A stretch of DNA of 64,000 nt from RGIG3159 sp034927685 (lineage in GTDB: Bacteria > Bacillota > Clostridia > Oscillospirales > Oscillospiraceae). The notes under the pieces are model-generated. The model saw only the letters and a program-made list of their open reading frames with translations. It was not told where the DNA came from and did not search any database. Positions 33,056 through 41,767 of the stretch are shown here, piece after piece. Location: positions 62,001-126,000 of the forward strand of contig JAYFPO010000005.1 of NCBI GenBank assembly GCA_034927685.1. Reading direction: 5' to 3'. The position numbers and the translations under genes were made by a program. Position 1 is the stretch's first letter. The number at the start of each line of letters is the position of its first letter.

Positions 33056-34555
33056 ATGGAGCAGGATGTATTGCTGCAAATGACGGACATTACCAAAACG
33101 TTCCCCGGCGTCAAGGCTCTGGATCGTGTCTCTCTGACACTGAAGCGCGGCACGGTTCATGCTCTGATGGGGGAGAACGGTGCAGGAAAATCTACGCTGA
33201 TGAAATGTCTCTTCGGCATCTATTCCAAAGATGACGGACACATCTATCTGGAAGGCAAGGAAATTGACTTCCAGACGAGCAAGGAGGCGCTGGAAAATGG
33301 CGTCGCCATGGTCCATCAAGAGCTCAATCAGGCGCTCAAGCGCTCCGTCATGGACAATATCTGGCTGGGCCGCTACCCAAAAATGGCCGGCATTATGGTC
33401 AATGAAAACAAAATGTACCATGACACCATGGAGGTGTTTCAGGAGCTGGGCATCGACGTGGACCCACACCGGATTATGAGCACCATGCCGGTTTCTCAAC
33501 GGCAGATGGTGGAAATTGCAAAGGCGGTATCCTTCCATTCCAAGGTGATTGTATTCGACGAACCCACCTCCTCGCTGACTGAGGAAGAGGTCGCGCACCT
33601 ATTTCAGATCATTTGCATGCTTCGGGACCGGGGCGTCGGCATCATCTATATTTCCCATAAAATGGCAGAAATCAAGCAAATTTCCGACGAAATTACCATC
33701 ATGCGAGACGGTGCATGGGTCGCGACCCGGCCTGCCGCCGAGCTTGAAGTCAATGATATCATCCGCCTGATGGTGGGCCGCGAGCTGGGCAAGCAGTTCC
33801 CGCCAAAAACCAACAAGCCAGGTGAGGTCTATCTGGAGGTCAAGGACCTGACCGCCCAGTATTCCATTCTGAAGGACGTGTCCTTTGTGGCGCGTCGGGG
33901 TGAAATCGTCGGTCTGGCCGGTCTGGACGGAAGCGGGCGGACAGAAACACTCGAAAATATTTTCGGCGTCGCCAGGAGAAAGAGCGGGACCTTCGTTTTG
34001 GGCGGCAAGCCATGCCGCAATCGCAGCTCCCGGGAGTCCATCAAAAACGGTTTTGCGCTCCTGACGGAAGAGCGCCGCGCCACCGGTATTTTCTCCATTT
34101 TGAATATCCGGGACAACACCGTAATTTCCAGCCTGAAAAAGCATAAACAATTCGGCCTCTGCCTCAACAATGCTTCCATGAAAAAAGACACACAGTGGTC
34201 CATCGATTCCATGCGCACCAAGACCCCAAGCCAGGAAACCAAAATCCGCAGCCTTTCCGGCGGCAATCAGCAGAAGGTCATCATCGGCCGCTGGCTTCTC
34301 ACCGATCCCGAGGTTCTGCTGCTGGATGAGCCCACCCGCGGCATTGATGTGGGCGCCAAGTACGAGATTTATCAGCTGATCAACGACCTGGCCAACAAAG
34401 GAAAAACCGTCATTATGGTTTCTTCCGAAATGCCGGAGCTGCTTGGCGTGTGTGACCGTATTTTGGTCATGTCCGGCGGACGTCTGGCCGGGCAAGTGGA
34501 TGCAAAGGCCACAACGCAAGAGGAAATCATGACTCTGGCTGCAAAATATGTGTAA
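33056..34555 (+). CDS. mglA: Galactose/methyl-galactoside ABC importer ATP-binding protein
   Basis: A 499-residue double ATPase of the carbohydrate uptake CUT2 family. The first nucleotide-binding domain has Walker A GENGAGKST and Walker B VIVFDEPTSSL. The second has the degenerate Walker A typical of CUT2 (LDGSGRTE), the signature LSGGNQQKV and Walker B LLLDEPTRGIDVG. It powers sugar uptake with MglB and MglC. GTAAGGAGG-like signals lie ahead of the ATG, and the next gene starts ten bases after its stop. Confidence 0.95.
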   Translation: MEQDVLLQMTDITKTFPGVKALDRVSLTLKRGTVHALMGENGAGKSTLMKCLFGIYSKDDGHIYLEGKEIDFQTSKEALENGVAMVHQELNQALKRSVMDNIWLGRYPKMAGIMVNENKMYHDTMEVFQELGIDVDPHRIMSTMPVSQRQMVEIAKAVSFHSKVIVFDEPTSSLTEEEVAHLFQIICMLRDRGVGIIYISHKMAEIKQISDEITIMRDGAWVATRPAAELEVNDIIRLMVGRELGKQFPPKTNKPGEVYLEVKDLTAQYSILKDVSFVARRGEIVGLAGLDGSGRTETLENIFGVARRKSGTFVLGGKPCRNRSSRESIKNGFALLTEERRATGIFSILNIRDNTVISSLKKHKQFGLCLNNASMKKDTQWSIDSMRTKTPSQETKIRSLSGGNQQKVIIGRWLLTDPEVLLLDEPTRGIDVGAKYEIYQLINDLANKGKTVIMVSSEMPELLGVCDRILVMSGGRLAGQVDAKATTQEEIMTLAAKYV

Positions 34556-34567
34556 GGAGGCTGCATG

Positions 34568-35641
34568 ATGGCAAACCCTGTTAGAAATTTGCAGCGCACC
34601 GCTGCCGAATACAGAAAACTGGATGTCAAGGATAAGCGCCATTTTTGGAAAGACGGCATTCTGAACAACGCGCTTTACATCCTGATGGTGATTTTCATCG
34701 TCTATACGGCAATTCAGAAGCCGAACTTTCTGAAAGCCGGTTCCATCATCAATATCGTCTCGCTGGCGGCGGCGTCCCTGCCGATTGCGCTCGGCATCGG
34801 CGGCTGCATCGTCCTGACCGGTACCGATCTATCCGCAGGCCGTATCGTCGGCCTGACCGCGGCACTCTCCGCTGCCATGCTGCAGTCTGCGGACTGGGGC
34901 AAAAAAATGTTCCCGAGTCTGCCGGAAATGCCCATCGTTGTGGTCATCCTGATGGTTATGGTGGTCGGCGCCCTCGTCGGCTGGGTGAACGGCTTCTTCG
35001 TGGCCAAGTTCAGCCTCCACCCTTTCATTGTGACGCTGGCAACGCAGCTCATCGTCTATGGCGTGATTTTGCTGTTTTTCATGGTCAACGGCAACAATGG
35101 CCAGCCGATTTCCGGCCTGTCTGAGACATACACCCGCTTCGTCAAGGGCCCCCTCTTCTCAATAGGGGGTACGTCGGTGCCGATGTATGTGCTGTATGCC
35201 GTCATCATGGTGGCCGCCATGTGGTTTATCTGGAATAAAACCACGTTTGGCAAGAACATGTTCGCCGTCGGCTCCAACGCCGAAGCCGCCAATGTCTCCG
35301 GTGTCAACGTGTTTATGACCACCATCATGGTGCACACGCTGGCCGGCCTGATGTACGGCCTGACCGGCTTCATCGAAGCCGCCCGCATCTCCTCCAACAC
35401 CCAGGGCACCGGCCTCAACTACGAGTGCGACGCCATCGCGGCCTGCGTCATCGGCGGCGTCTCGTTCGTCGGCGGCACCGGCAAGATCAGCGGCATTGTG
35501 CTGGGCGTATTCGTGCTGCGGATCATCTTCGTGGCCCTGAACTTCCTGTCTATCGACCCCAATATGCAGTACATCATCAAGGGTTCCATCATTCTTGCCG
35601 CCTGCTCGCTGGATATGCGGAAATACCTGGTACGCAAATAA
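34568..35641 (+). CDS. mglC: Galactose/methyl-galactoside ABC importer permease
   Basis: A 357-residue permease of the BPD_transp_2 (CUT2) family with eight to ten membrane helices. Family signatures include GIGGCIVLTGTDLSAGRIVG near residue 80 and the late AACVIGGVSFVGGTGKISG. I prefer the ATG at 34568 to the one three bases earlier, since GGAGG is then seven bases away. It completes the importer. A GC-rich terminator follows immediately. Confidence 0.94.
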   Translation: MANPVRNLQRTAAEYRKLDVKDKRHFWKDGILNNALYILMVIFIVYTAIQKPNFLKAGSIINIVSLAAASLPIALGIGGCIVLTGTDLSAGRIVGLTAALSAAMLQSADWGKKMFPSLPEMPIVVVILMVMVVGALVGWVNGFFVAKFSLHPFIVTLATQLIVYGVILLFFMVNGNNGQPISGLSETYTRFVKGPLFSIGGTSVPMYVLYAVIMVAAMWFIWNKTTFGKNMFAVGSNAEAANVSGVNVFMTTIMVHTLAGLMYGLTGFIEAARISSNTQGTGLNYECDAIAACVIGGVSFVGGTGKISGIVLGVFVLRIIFVALNFLSIDPNMQYIIKGSIILAACSLDMRKYLVRK

Positions 35642-35650
35642 TCAAAATCC

Positions 35651-35683
35651 CGGGGGGAAGCAATTCCCCCCGAGACGTTTTTT
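35651..35683. terminator. Terminator between convergent mglC and the small membrane gene
   Basis: CGGGGGGAA (35651-35659) pairs with TTCCCCCCG (35664-35672), followed by TTTTTT at 35678-35683; AAAA at 35644-35647 gives a short T run on the other strand. It overlaps the stop codon of the minus-strand gene. Confidence 0.75.
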
Positions 35684-35996
35684 ATTCTCCGCTCTGGCTC
35701 TCTCCCGGCTGCGCCTCCTCCTCGGGAGGCTTTTTCGCGTTTGCGCGCGCCTGCCGGTAGAGACGCAGCGCAAAGATGCCGACGCCGATGCCGCCGCCGC
35801 CGAGCAAAACAATTCCAGCGATCAGCAGGCTTAGGCTCGGGGCACCCTCGCCGCCCGCCAAATAGAGCTTAACCAGCGAAAAAAGCATATAAAATACGTA
35901 AAACATGGCGAGAATGCGGATGGCCAGCGAACCGTTGGCCTTTCGCACCTGCCGGTAATCCTCCTGCGGAGGCAGATGTTCTTCCTGATGTTCCAT
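35682..35996 (-). CDS. Small two-helix membrane protein, unknown function
   Basis: A 104-residue protein that I do not recognise. A charged N terminus of about 30 residues is followed by two hydrophobic helices (about residues 31-49 and 54-77). The second contains a striking run LLGGGGIGVGI, and a charged tail rich in Glu and Pro ends the protein. I chose the start at 35996 because GGAG lies eight bases before it; the longer frame runs through the promoter. It sits alone on the minus strand between mglC and galK, with its own promoter. Whether it has a link to sugar use is unknown. Confidence 0.65.
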   Translation of the reverse strand: MEHQEEHLPPQEDYRQVRKANGSLAIRILAMFYVFYMLFSLVKLYLAGGEGAPSLSLLIAGIVLLGGGGIGVGIFALRLYRQARANAKKPPEEEAQPGESQSGE

Positions 35997-36035
35997 ACTC
36001 AAAACTCCAGTCTTGCAATTTTTGCTTTTTGCTTT

Positions 36036-36064
36036 ATTATAAAAGATAAAGTCCCGTCTGTCCA
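36036..36064 (-). promoter_or_regulatory. Promoter of the small membrane gene
   Basis: On the minus strand TGGACA (36064-36059) and a perfect TATAAT (36041-36036) are 17 bases apart. Confidence 0.6.
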
Positions 36065-36120
36065 GACCCAACCCGACGACTTGGCAGCATTTTACGAAAC
36101 AACCAGAATGGAGAGGCAAA

Positions 36121-37257
36121 ATGAACCATGAGACGTACGTTTTTTCCGCACCGGGCAGAACGGAGATCGGTGGGAATCACACCGACCATCAGCACGGTTG
36201 TGTCCTCGCCGCCGCGGTCAACCTGGAAACTGTCGCGCGGGTAACGCCGCACAGCGACGCTGTGATCTGCGTCCGCTCCCAGGGCTATGCGCCCGTGGAA
36301 ATCGATCTGCGTGATTTGTCCATCCGCGCGGAAGAAAAGAACACCACGGCAGCCCTGATCCGCGGCGTGGCGGCTGCCTTCCGGCAGCGCGGCTGCAACC
36401 TTGGCGGCTTTGACGCAGCGGTCTCCTCCACGGTGCTGCCCGGCTCCGGCCTGTCCAGCTCGGCCGCCTTTGAGGTCCTGATTGGAACCATTCTCAATGA
36501 TCTGTTCTTTGACCGCAGGCTGAATCCCGTGGAGATCGCGCAAATTGGCCAGTATGCGGAAAACGTTTATTTTGGCAAGCCCTGCGGATTGATGGACCAG
36601 ACGGCCTCCTCCGTGGGCGGCATGGTGTTCATCGACTTTCACGATCCGGCGCAGCCTGTCGTGGAAAAACTTGACTTTGATTTTGCCTCTGCCGGGCATG
36701 CCCTGTGCATCATTGATTCCGGTGCGGATCACGCTGATTTGACCGGGGAATACGCAGCGATCCCGGGCGAACTTCAAGCCGTGAGCCGGTACTTTGGGCA
36801 GGAGGTGCTGCGGGAGGTTCCGGAACAGACCTTTCTGCAGGCGCTGCCTGCCCTGCGCGGCAGGGTTTCAGACCGTGCCATCCTCCGCGCAATCCACTTT
36901 TATCTGGAGAGCGCACGGGTGCTTCGGCAGGCGGAGGCGCTTCGTCGCGGTGACTTCAACGCTTTTTTGGAGCTTGTGAAGGAATCCGGCCAAAGCTCTT
37001 ACATGTATTTGCAAAACGTCACACCAGCAGGCAATGTGGACCATCAAGAGGTCGCGGTGGCGCTGGCGCTGTGCGATGTGCTGCTCCGCGGACGCGGCGC
37101 GTTCCGGGTCCATGGCGGCGGTTTCGCCGGTACGGTCCAGGCGTTTGTCCCGGAGGATATGCTGGAGTCCTTCCGAACCGGAATCGAATCGGTACTGGGG
37201 CAGGGGAGCTGCCATGTGCTATCGATCCGCCAGGATGGCGGTATCCGTGTGAAATAG
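36121..37257 (+). CDS. galK: Galactokinase
   Basis: A 378-residue GHMP kinase that phosphorylates galactose to galactose 1-phosphate, the first step of the Leloir pathway. The galactokinase signature is present in the variant form GRTEIGGNHTDHQHG (residues 12-26), where the classic form has GRxNLIGEHTDY. The ATP loop is LPGSGLSSSAAFE, and the catalytic-region motif is CGLMDQTASSVGG. The C-terminal GHMP motif RVHGGGFAGTVQAF is intact. It is followed without gap by galT, and the upstream mgl operon supplies the sugar. The length is in the normal range. Confidence 0.93.
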   Translation: MNHETYVFSAPGRTEIGGNHTDHQHGCVLAAAVNLETVARVTPHSDAVICVRSQGYAPVEIDLRDLSIRAEEKNTTAALIRGVAAAFRQRGCNLGGFDAAVSSTVLPGSGLSSSAAFEVLIGTILNDLFFDRRLNPVEIAQIGQYAENVYFGKPCGLMDQTASSVGGMVFIDFHDPAQPVVEKLDFDFASAGHALCIIDSGADHADLTGEYAAIPGELQAVSRYFGQEVLREVPEQTFLQALPALRGRVSDRAILRAIHFYLESARVLRQAEALRRGDFNAFLELVKESGQSSYMYLQNVTPAGNVDHQEVAVALALCDVLLRGRGAFRVHGGGFAGTVQAFVPEDMLESFRTGIESVLGQGSCHVLSIRQDGGIRVK

Positions 37258-37272
37258 ATGGGAAGCATGATG

Positions 37273-38766
37273 ATGAACTGTTATCTTGCGTCTCTGGTAC
37301 GCTATGGCCTGGAAAAGGGCCTGATCACCGAGGACGATGAAATTTTTATTCGCAATCAACTGCTGGAGGCACTCCGGCTCGACGCCTATGAGGTGCCGGA
37401 AACCATTCCGGTGCTGCCTCTGGATGAGATTCTTCGCGGCCTGCTGGACGACGCCGTCGCCCGTGGGGTCTGTGGGGCCGACGCGACCTCCCGCGATCTG
37501 CTGGATACGAAGCTGATGGGCGTTTTGACGCCGCTGCCGCGGGAGGTGCGCCGGGAGTTCCGCGCGCGATACGCAGATAGCCCCCGCGCCGCGACGGATT
37601 ACTACTATGGCCTGTCCCAGGACACGGACTATATTAGACGGTACCGCATCCAAAAGGATCTGCGTTGGAAAACCGCCACGCAATATGGGGAACTGGACAT
37701 TACCATCAACCTCTCCAAGCCGGAGAAGGACCCGAAGGCCATTGCAGCCGCGAAGGCAGCACCGCAGTCCGGCTATCCGAAGTGTCTGCTCTGCGCAGAA
37801 AACGAAGGCTATGCAGGGAGCTTGAATCACCCGGCCCGGCAGAATCACCGCGTCATTCCTCTGACCATCGGCGGCAGTCCCTGGTATCTGCAATACAGCC
37901 CCTACGTCTATTACAACGAACACTGTATCGTATTCAACGCGAGGCACACGCCCATGGTCATTGATGAGGCGGCGTTTCGAAAGCTACTGGACTTTGTGAC
38001 GCTGTTTCCGCACTATTTTGTGGGAAGCAACGCCGACCTTCCCATCGTGGGCGGCAGCATCCTGAGCCACGAGCATTTCCAGGGCGGTCACTACACGTTT
38101 GCCATGGAAAACGCGCCGGTGGAGCGCGAGGTTTTCTTTCGCGGGTTCCCGGAAGTCCGGGCAGGGATCGTAAAATGGCCCATGAGCGTCATCCGACTGG
38201 ACGGTCCGGATCGCGAATCGCTGGTCAGGCTGGCCGGCAAAATTCTGACGGCCTGGCGCGGCTACACCGACGAGGCGGCGTTCCTGTTTGCCGAGACGGA
38301 CGGCGTACCGCACAATACCATCACGCCCATCGCCCGCCGTCGCGGCGCAGACTATGAGCTAGATCTGGTGCTGCGCAACAACATCACAACGAAGGAACAT
38401 CCGCTGGGCGTCTACCATCCCCACACAGAGCTGCACCATATCAAAAAGGAAAACATTGGCCTGATCGAGGTCATGGGTCTCGCCGTTCTGCCTGCCCGTC
38501 TGAAGCGGGAGCTCGGCCTGCTGGAGGATGCCATTCTGGAGGGCCGCGACATTGCCGCGGATGAAATGCTTGCCAAGCACGCGGTCTGGGCGGAATCCCT
38601 CGCCACACGGTATGCCTTTACCCGGGATAACATCTCGGATATTCTGCAAAAAGAGGTTGGGCTTGTCTTTGCGCAGGTTCTGGAGCAGGCGGGCGTGTAC
38701 CGCCGTACCAGCGCGGGTATGAAAGCATTTCAGCGATTTATCCAATTTGCATCGGAGGAAGCATGA
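37273..38766 (+). CDS. galT: UDP-glucose--hexose-1-phosphate uridylyltransferase (class II GalT)
   Basis: A 497-residue class II galactose-1-phosphate uridylyltransferase, the Firmicute type unrelated in length to the approximately 350-residue E. coli enzyme. It exchanges galactose 1-phosphate with UDP-glucose. The hallmark LSHEHFQGG carries the active-site histidines, and the family segments NHPARQNHRVIPL and YYNEHCIVFN are conserved. Several ATG codons cluster at 37258, 37267, 37270 and 37273; the last is seven bases after GGGAAG. The stop overlaps the start of the following peptidase gene (ATGA). I see no galE in the window. Confidence 0.93.
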   Translation: MNCYLASLVRYGLEKGLITEDDEIFIRNQLLEALRLDAYEVPETIPVLPLDEILRGLLDDAVARGVCGADATSRDLLDTKLMGVLTPLPREVRREFRARYADSPRAATDYYYGLSQDTDYIRRYRIQKDLRWKTATQYGELDITINLSKPEKDPKAIAAAKAAPQSGYPKCLLCAENEGYAGSLNHPARQNHRVIPLTIGGSPWYLQYSPYVYYNEHCIVFNARHTPMVIDEAAFRKLLDFVTLFPHYFVGSNADLPIVGGSILSHEHFQGGHYTFAMENAPVEREVFFRGFPEVRAGIVKWPMSVIRLDGPDRESLVRLAGKILTAWRGYTDEAAFLFAETDGVPHNTITPIARRRGADYELDLVLRNNITTKEHPLGVYHPHTELHHIKKENIGLIEVMGLAVLPARLKRELGLLEDAILEGRDIAADEMLAKHAVWAESLATRYAFTRDNISDILQKEVGLVFAQVLEQAGVYRRTSAGMKAFQRFIQFASEEA

Positions 38767-40469
38767 AACAACATGACTGGAGACGGTTCGTTTCGCTGCT
38801 GCTATGTCTTGCAATTTTGACGCTGGCGGGCTGCGGCGGCCAGACGCGGCAGGGCTTCGTGTCGACCGCTACAACGCCGACAATATCGGAAACACAGGCG
38901 GAAACGCAGTCCGAGACCAATGGCGCTTCGTCGTCCATCTGCTTTGCGGACGTCTGGCACGACGAGTACGATTTTTCTGAAATTCCGTATGAGCATTACG
39001 ATCTGGCGTCGTTCCAGCCGCTGGTCGACGCGGTACGCGCGTTTGCATCCGGCAGCGGGGACCGGGACTCCTTTGCCGATGCGGACAACGCGATTTGCTG
39101 GGAACTCTACTATATCAATACGCTGGATACGCTGGCCAACCTTACACACAGCCAGAACGCGACGGACGAAGCCGCCATGCAGGAAAACCTCTACACCAGC
39201 CAGCTCTGCTACGACGCCATGGACCTGTATCAGTCCGCCATGCATGACGTGGCCGTCTCTTCCCATGTGGACGTCATGCGGGACAGCTACGCAGACTGGC
39301 AGATTTCCTCCTTTGCCGACTATCGCTCGGATGGCAGCAGCTGGGATGTTCTCGAGCAGGAAACGACACTGGTGCAGCAGTACTATTCTCTGGCTGCGCA
39401 AGAAAATGTCGACTACGACGCGATTCTCGACCTTTTTGTAGAGCTGGTGCAGCTGCGGCAGGAGATCGCGGAGGCGTACGGCTATGACAGCTACGCGGAC
39501 TACGCTTATGACGCCACCTACAGCAGAAACTACACGCCGGCGGACAGCCAGGCGCTCTGGACCGCGGTGAAGGAAAAAATCGTCCCGGTGATCGAGCGCT
39601 GCGGCGACGAAGTCTACACAAGGACCGCCGATGTCTTCTATTCGGACCGCATCGACTGCAGCGAGGAGACCATTTTGCAGGCGCTTGGAGATACTGCTGC
39701 ACGCATTTCGCCGAACCTGCAGGAAGCATATCAGTTCATGGTCGACCACCGGCTCTACGATATCTCGCCGTCAGATACTAAAATGAATACCGGCTTTACC
39801 GTCCGCCTGGATTACTACAATGAGCCGTTCATTTTCAACGCGCCGAGCGGCACCTATTATGATTATACGGATCTTTTTCATGAGTTCGGTCACTTCACGA
39901 ATGCCTATTATACGACCAGTGATCTGATTTTCGGCTGGCCGGACAATGATCTCCGCGAATTGCAGGCACAGGGCATGGAAATTATGTTCATGCCATACTA
40001 TGAGGATATTTTTGGAGGCGCGGACGGCGACGCGATCCGGGATGAGATGCGAATGAATATGCTATACAGCATTACGGACGGCGCCATGTACGATGAATTC
40101 CAGCAGCGCGTCTATGCCTCGGAAAACCTAAGCCCGGAAAAGATCCAGGCGATTTTTGCCGAGGTCTATCACGCCTACGGAAACGAAGAATACGACGGCT
40201 GGGAGAACAGCTGGATGGATATTGCGCACAACTTTGAGTATCCGTTTTACTATATCAGCTATGCCGTATCCGCGATTCCCGCGCTGGAGCTCTGCGCGCT
40301 GCTGGATACGGACCCGCAGCAGGCGGTCGACCGTTATCTGCAGGTGGCCGCGATGGATTCGGAGCTTTATTACTTCACGGATGCGCTGGAGGAGGCCGGA
40401 CTCCGCGATGCGTTCCAGCAGGATTCGCTGAAGGCGGTTGCAGAGGCGGCTGACGGTTGGTTTCAATGA
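38763..40469 (+). CDS. M3-family zinc metallopeptidase lipoprotein
   Basis: A 568-residue oligopeptidase. The signal peptide ends in LTLAGC, giving an outer-surface lipoprotein anchored at about Cys24, followed by a Thr/Ser/Gln linker. The zinc-binding motif HEFGH (His373, Glu374, His377) lies in DLFHEFGHFTNAYY, as in thimet-type and PepF peptidases of family M3. Most M3 enzymes are cytoplasmic, so the lipoprotein form is less usual. It overlaps galT by four bases and must be expressed with the galactose genes, a curious pairing. A strong terminator follows the stop. Confidence 0.88.
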   Translation: MKQHDWRRFVSLLLCLAILTLAGCGGQTRQGFVSTATTPTISETQAETQSETNGASSSICFADVWHDEYDFSEIPYEHYDLASFQPLVDAVRAFASGSGDRDSFADADNAICWELYYINTLDTLANLTHSQNATDEAAMQENLYTSQLCYDAMDLYQSAMHDVAVSSHVDVMRDSYADWQISSFADYRSDGSSWDVLEQETTLVQQYYSLAAQENVDYDAILDLFVELVQLRQEIAEAYGYDSYADYAYDATYSRNYTPADSQALWTAVKEKIVPVIERCGDEVYTRTADVFYSDRIDCSEETILQALGDTAARISPNLQEAYQFMVDHRLYDISPSDTKMNTGFTVRLDYYNEPFIFNAPSGTYYDYTDLFHEFGHFTNAYYTTSDLIFGWPDNDLRELQAQGMEIMFMPYYEDIFGGADGDAIRDEMRMNMLYSITDGAMYDEFQQRVYASENLSPEKIQAIFAEVYHAYGNEEYDGWENSWMDIAHNFEYPFYYISYAVSAIPALELCALLDTDPQQAVDRYLQVAAMDSELYYFTDALEEAGLRDAFQQDSLKAVAEAADGWFQ

Positions 40470-40470
40470 G

Positions 40471-40510
40471 AAAATGCGGGGGAGGCCGGATGGCCTCCCC
40501 CGCATTTTTT
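40471..40510. terminator. Bidirectional terminator
   Basis: A perfect 17-base stem (40471-40487 / 40492-40508), loop GGAT, with A and T runs at the ends (TTTTTT at 40505-40510). It lies between the plus-strand peptidase and minus-strand cotJC. Confidence 0.85.
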
Positions 40511-41102
40511 ATTGGATGGCAGGGTTCATGAAGTAGACGTTTTTCTCATCCAGCTTTTCCCGCAGCAGCTGTGTTGCTTCACCAAATCGCTGGAAGTGAA
40601 CGATTTCGCGTGCCCGCAGGAATTTGATCACATCGTTGACATCCGGGTCGTCGGAGAGCCGCAGAATGTTGTCGTAAGTAACCCGGGCTTTTTGCTCGGC
40701 CGCCATATCCTCGCTCAGATCGGCCATGGGGTCGCCGGTGACCTGCATGCCGGCCGCTGAAAACGGGAAGCCGGAAGCGGCGGTCGGATAGATGCCGACT
40801 GTATGATCGATGTAATAGGGAGCGAACCCGGAGCCGAGGATTTGAGTATCCGACAAATTGCGCGTCAGCTGATGCACAATTGTTCCTATCATTTCCATGT
40901 GTCCAAGTTCTTCCGTTCCTATGTCCGTTAATACGGCTTTCAGCGCATCATAGGGCATGGAATATCGCTGCGACAGATAGCGGATCGAAGCGCCAAGCTC
41001 TCCGTCTGGACCTCCATACTGTGACAGGATCAGTCCGGCCAGCTGCGGATTGGGGTTGGCAATTTTTACGGGGTATTGGAGCATTTTTTCATATACAAAC
41101 AT
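40509..41102 (-). CDS. cotJC: Spore coat protein CotJC, manganese-catalase-like
   Basis: A 197-residue ferritin-like four-helix protein of the Mn-catalase family. The metal-binding helix ILTDIGTEELGHMEMIG and the later EIVHFQRFGEA supply the Glu and His ligands of the di-metal site. In spore formers it is a coat protein made in the mother cell. GGAGG lies before the ATG at 41102, three bases after the stop of the fused cotJA-cotJB gene. The pair forms a minus-strand operon. (The printed motif begins VLTDIGTEELGH in the actual translation.). Confidence 0.92.
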   Translation of the reverse strand: MFVYEKMLQYPVKIANPNPQLAGLILSQYGGPDGELGASIRYLSQRYSMPYDALKAVLTDIGTEELGHMEMIGTIVHQLTRNLSDTQILGSGFAPYYIDHTVGIYPTAASGFPFSAAGMQVTGDPMADLSEDMAAEQKARVTYDNILRLSDDPDVNDVIKFLRAREIVHFQRFGEATQLLREKLDEKNVYFMNPAIQ

Positions 41103-41105
41103 CGC

Positions 41106-41600
41106 TCATTCCTCCTGATTCGCTGCGCAATCCCAGGGCCACGGGTCATGCGTCCAGAGATAACTCCCGTTCTGCACGGCGCTCAACTGGAATATCGGTC
41201 CGTTTTTTACCTGGAAAGCCACAAAGCCTTCGTGATACAAATCCGCATAGGACTGAAACAGCTCCGCGGCCTCTTTGTCGTCGGCGTGGGTGTCCAGATA
41301 CAGTCCCAGCTCGTTCAGCGCAAAGGCAAGCGCCTGCAGCTCTGCAAGGCCGGAATTACCCTTTTCTTCCGTGTTTACCTTACCAAGGTAAGGAAGATCC
41401 AGACCGGGGAAGAGCGTCCCACGGACCAGTCCCTTTTCAATCGTGTACCTTTTTGAATTTTCGTTCTGAAACGGAACATAGGGATTGGCGAGCGGCGCAC
41501 AGCAGGGGAGTTCGCCTTCCCAGTCCGCACAGTCCGGCGGTACGCAGGTTCTGTCCGGCGTCGCACCGGCAAGAATGGTTTTCAGTATTTGCTGTTCCAA
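41106..41600 (-). CDS. Fused spore coat proteins CotJA and CotJB
   Basis: A 164-residue protein in which two normally separate coat proteins are joined. Residues about 35-75 match CotJA (NPYVPFQNE, GLVRGTLFPGLDLPY). Residues about 85-160 match CotJB (LQALAFALNELGLYLDTH and the C-terminal WTHDPWPWD). There is no stop or restart between them, only a short linker (LGKVNTEEKGNSG). It uses a TTG start at 41600 behind GGAGG at eight bases. cotJC follows three bases later, so the order cotJA-cotJB-cotJC is kept. Each half is near its normal length, apart from a short Cys-rich N terminus. Confidence 0.85.
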   Translation of the reverse strand: MEQQILKTILAGATPDRTCVPPDCADWEGELPCCAPLANPYVPFQNENSKRYTIEKGLVRGTLFPGLDLPYLGKVNTEEKGNSGLAELQALAFALNELGLYLDTHADDKEAAELFQSYADLYHEGFVAFQVKNGPIFQLSAVQNGSYLWTHDPWPWDCAANQEE

Positions 41601-41767
41601 TGGCAGTACCTCCTGGTAACATTTTGAAACGAGTCGTTTCAGAGTAGTCTATGTCAATCGCGGCACGATTGTGCAAAAACTGTGGTTTTCCAGGCGGATA
41701 ATGTGTGCTATAATCTCCGTATATGGACAGCCCCGACGTTCATATGCTACTGCGGGGGGGATGAAGA

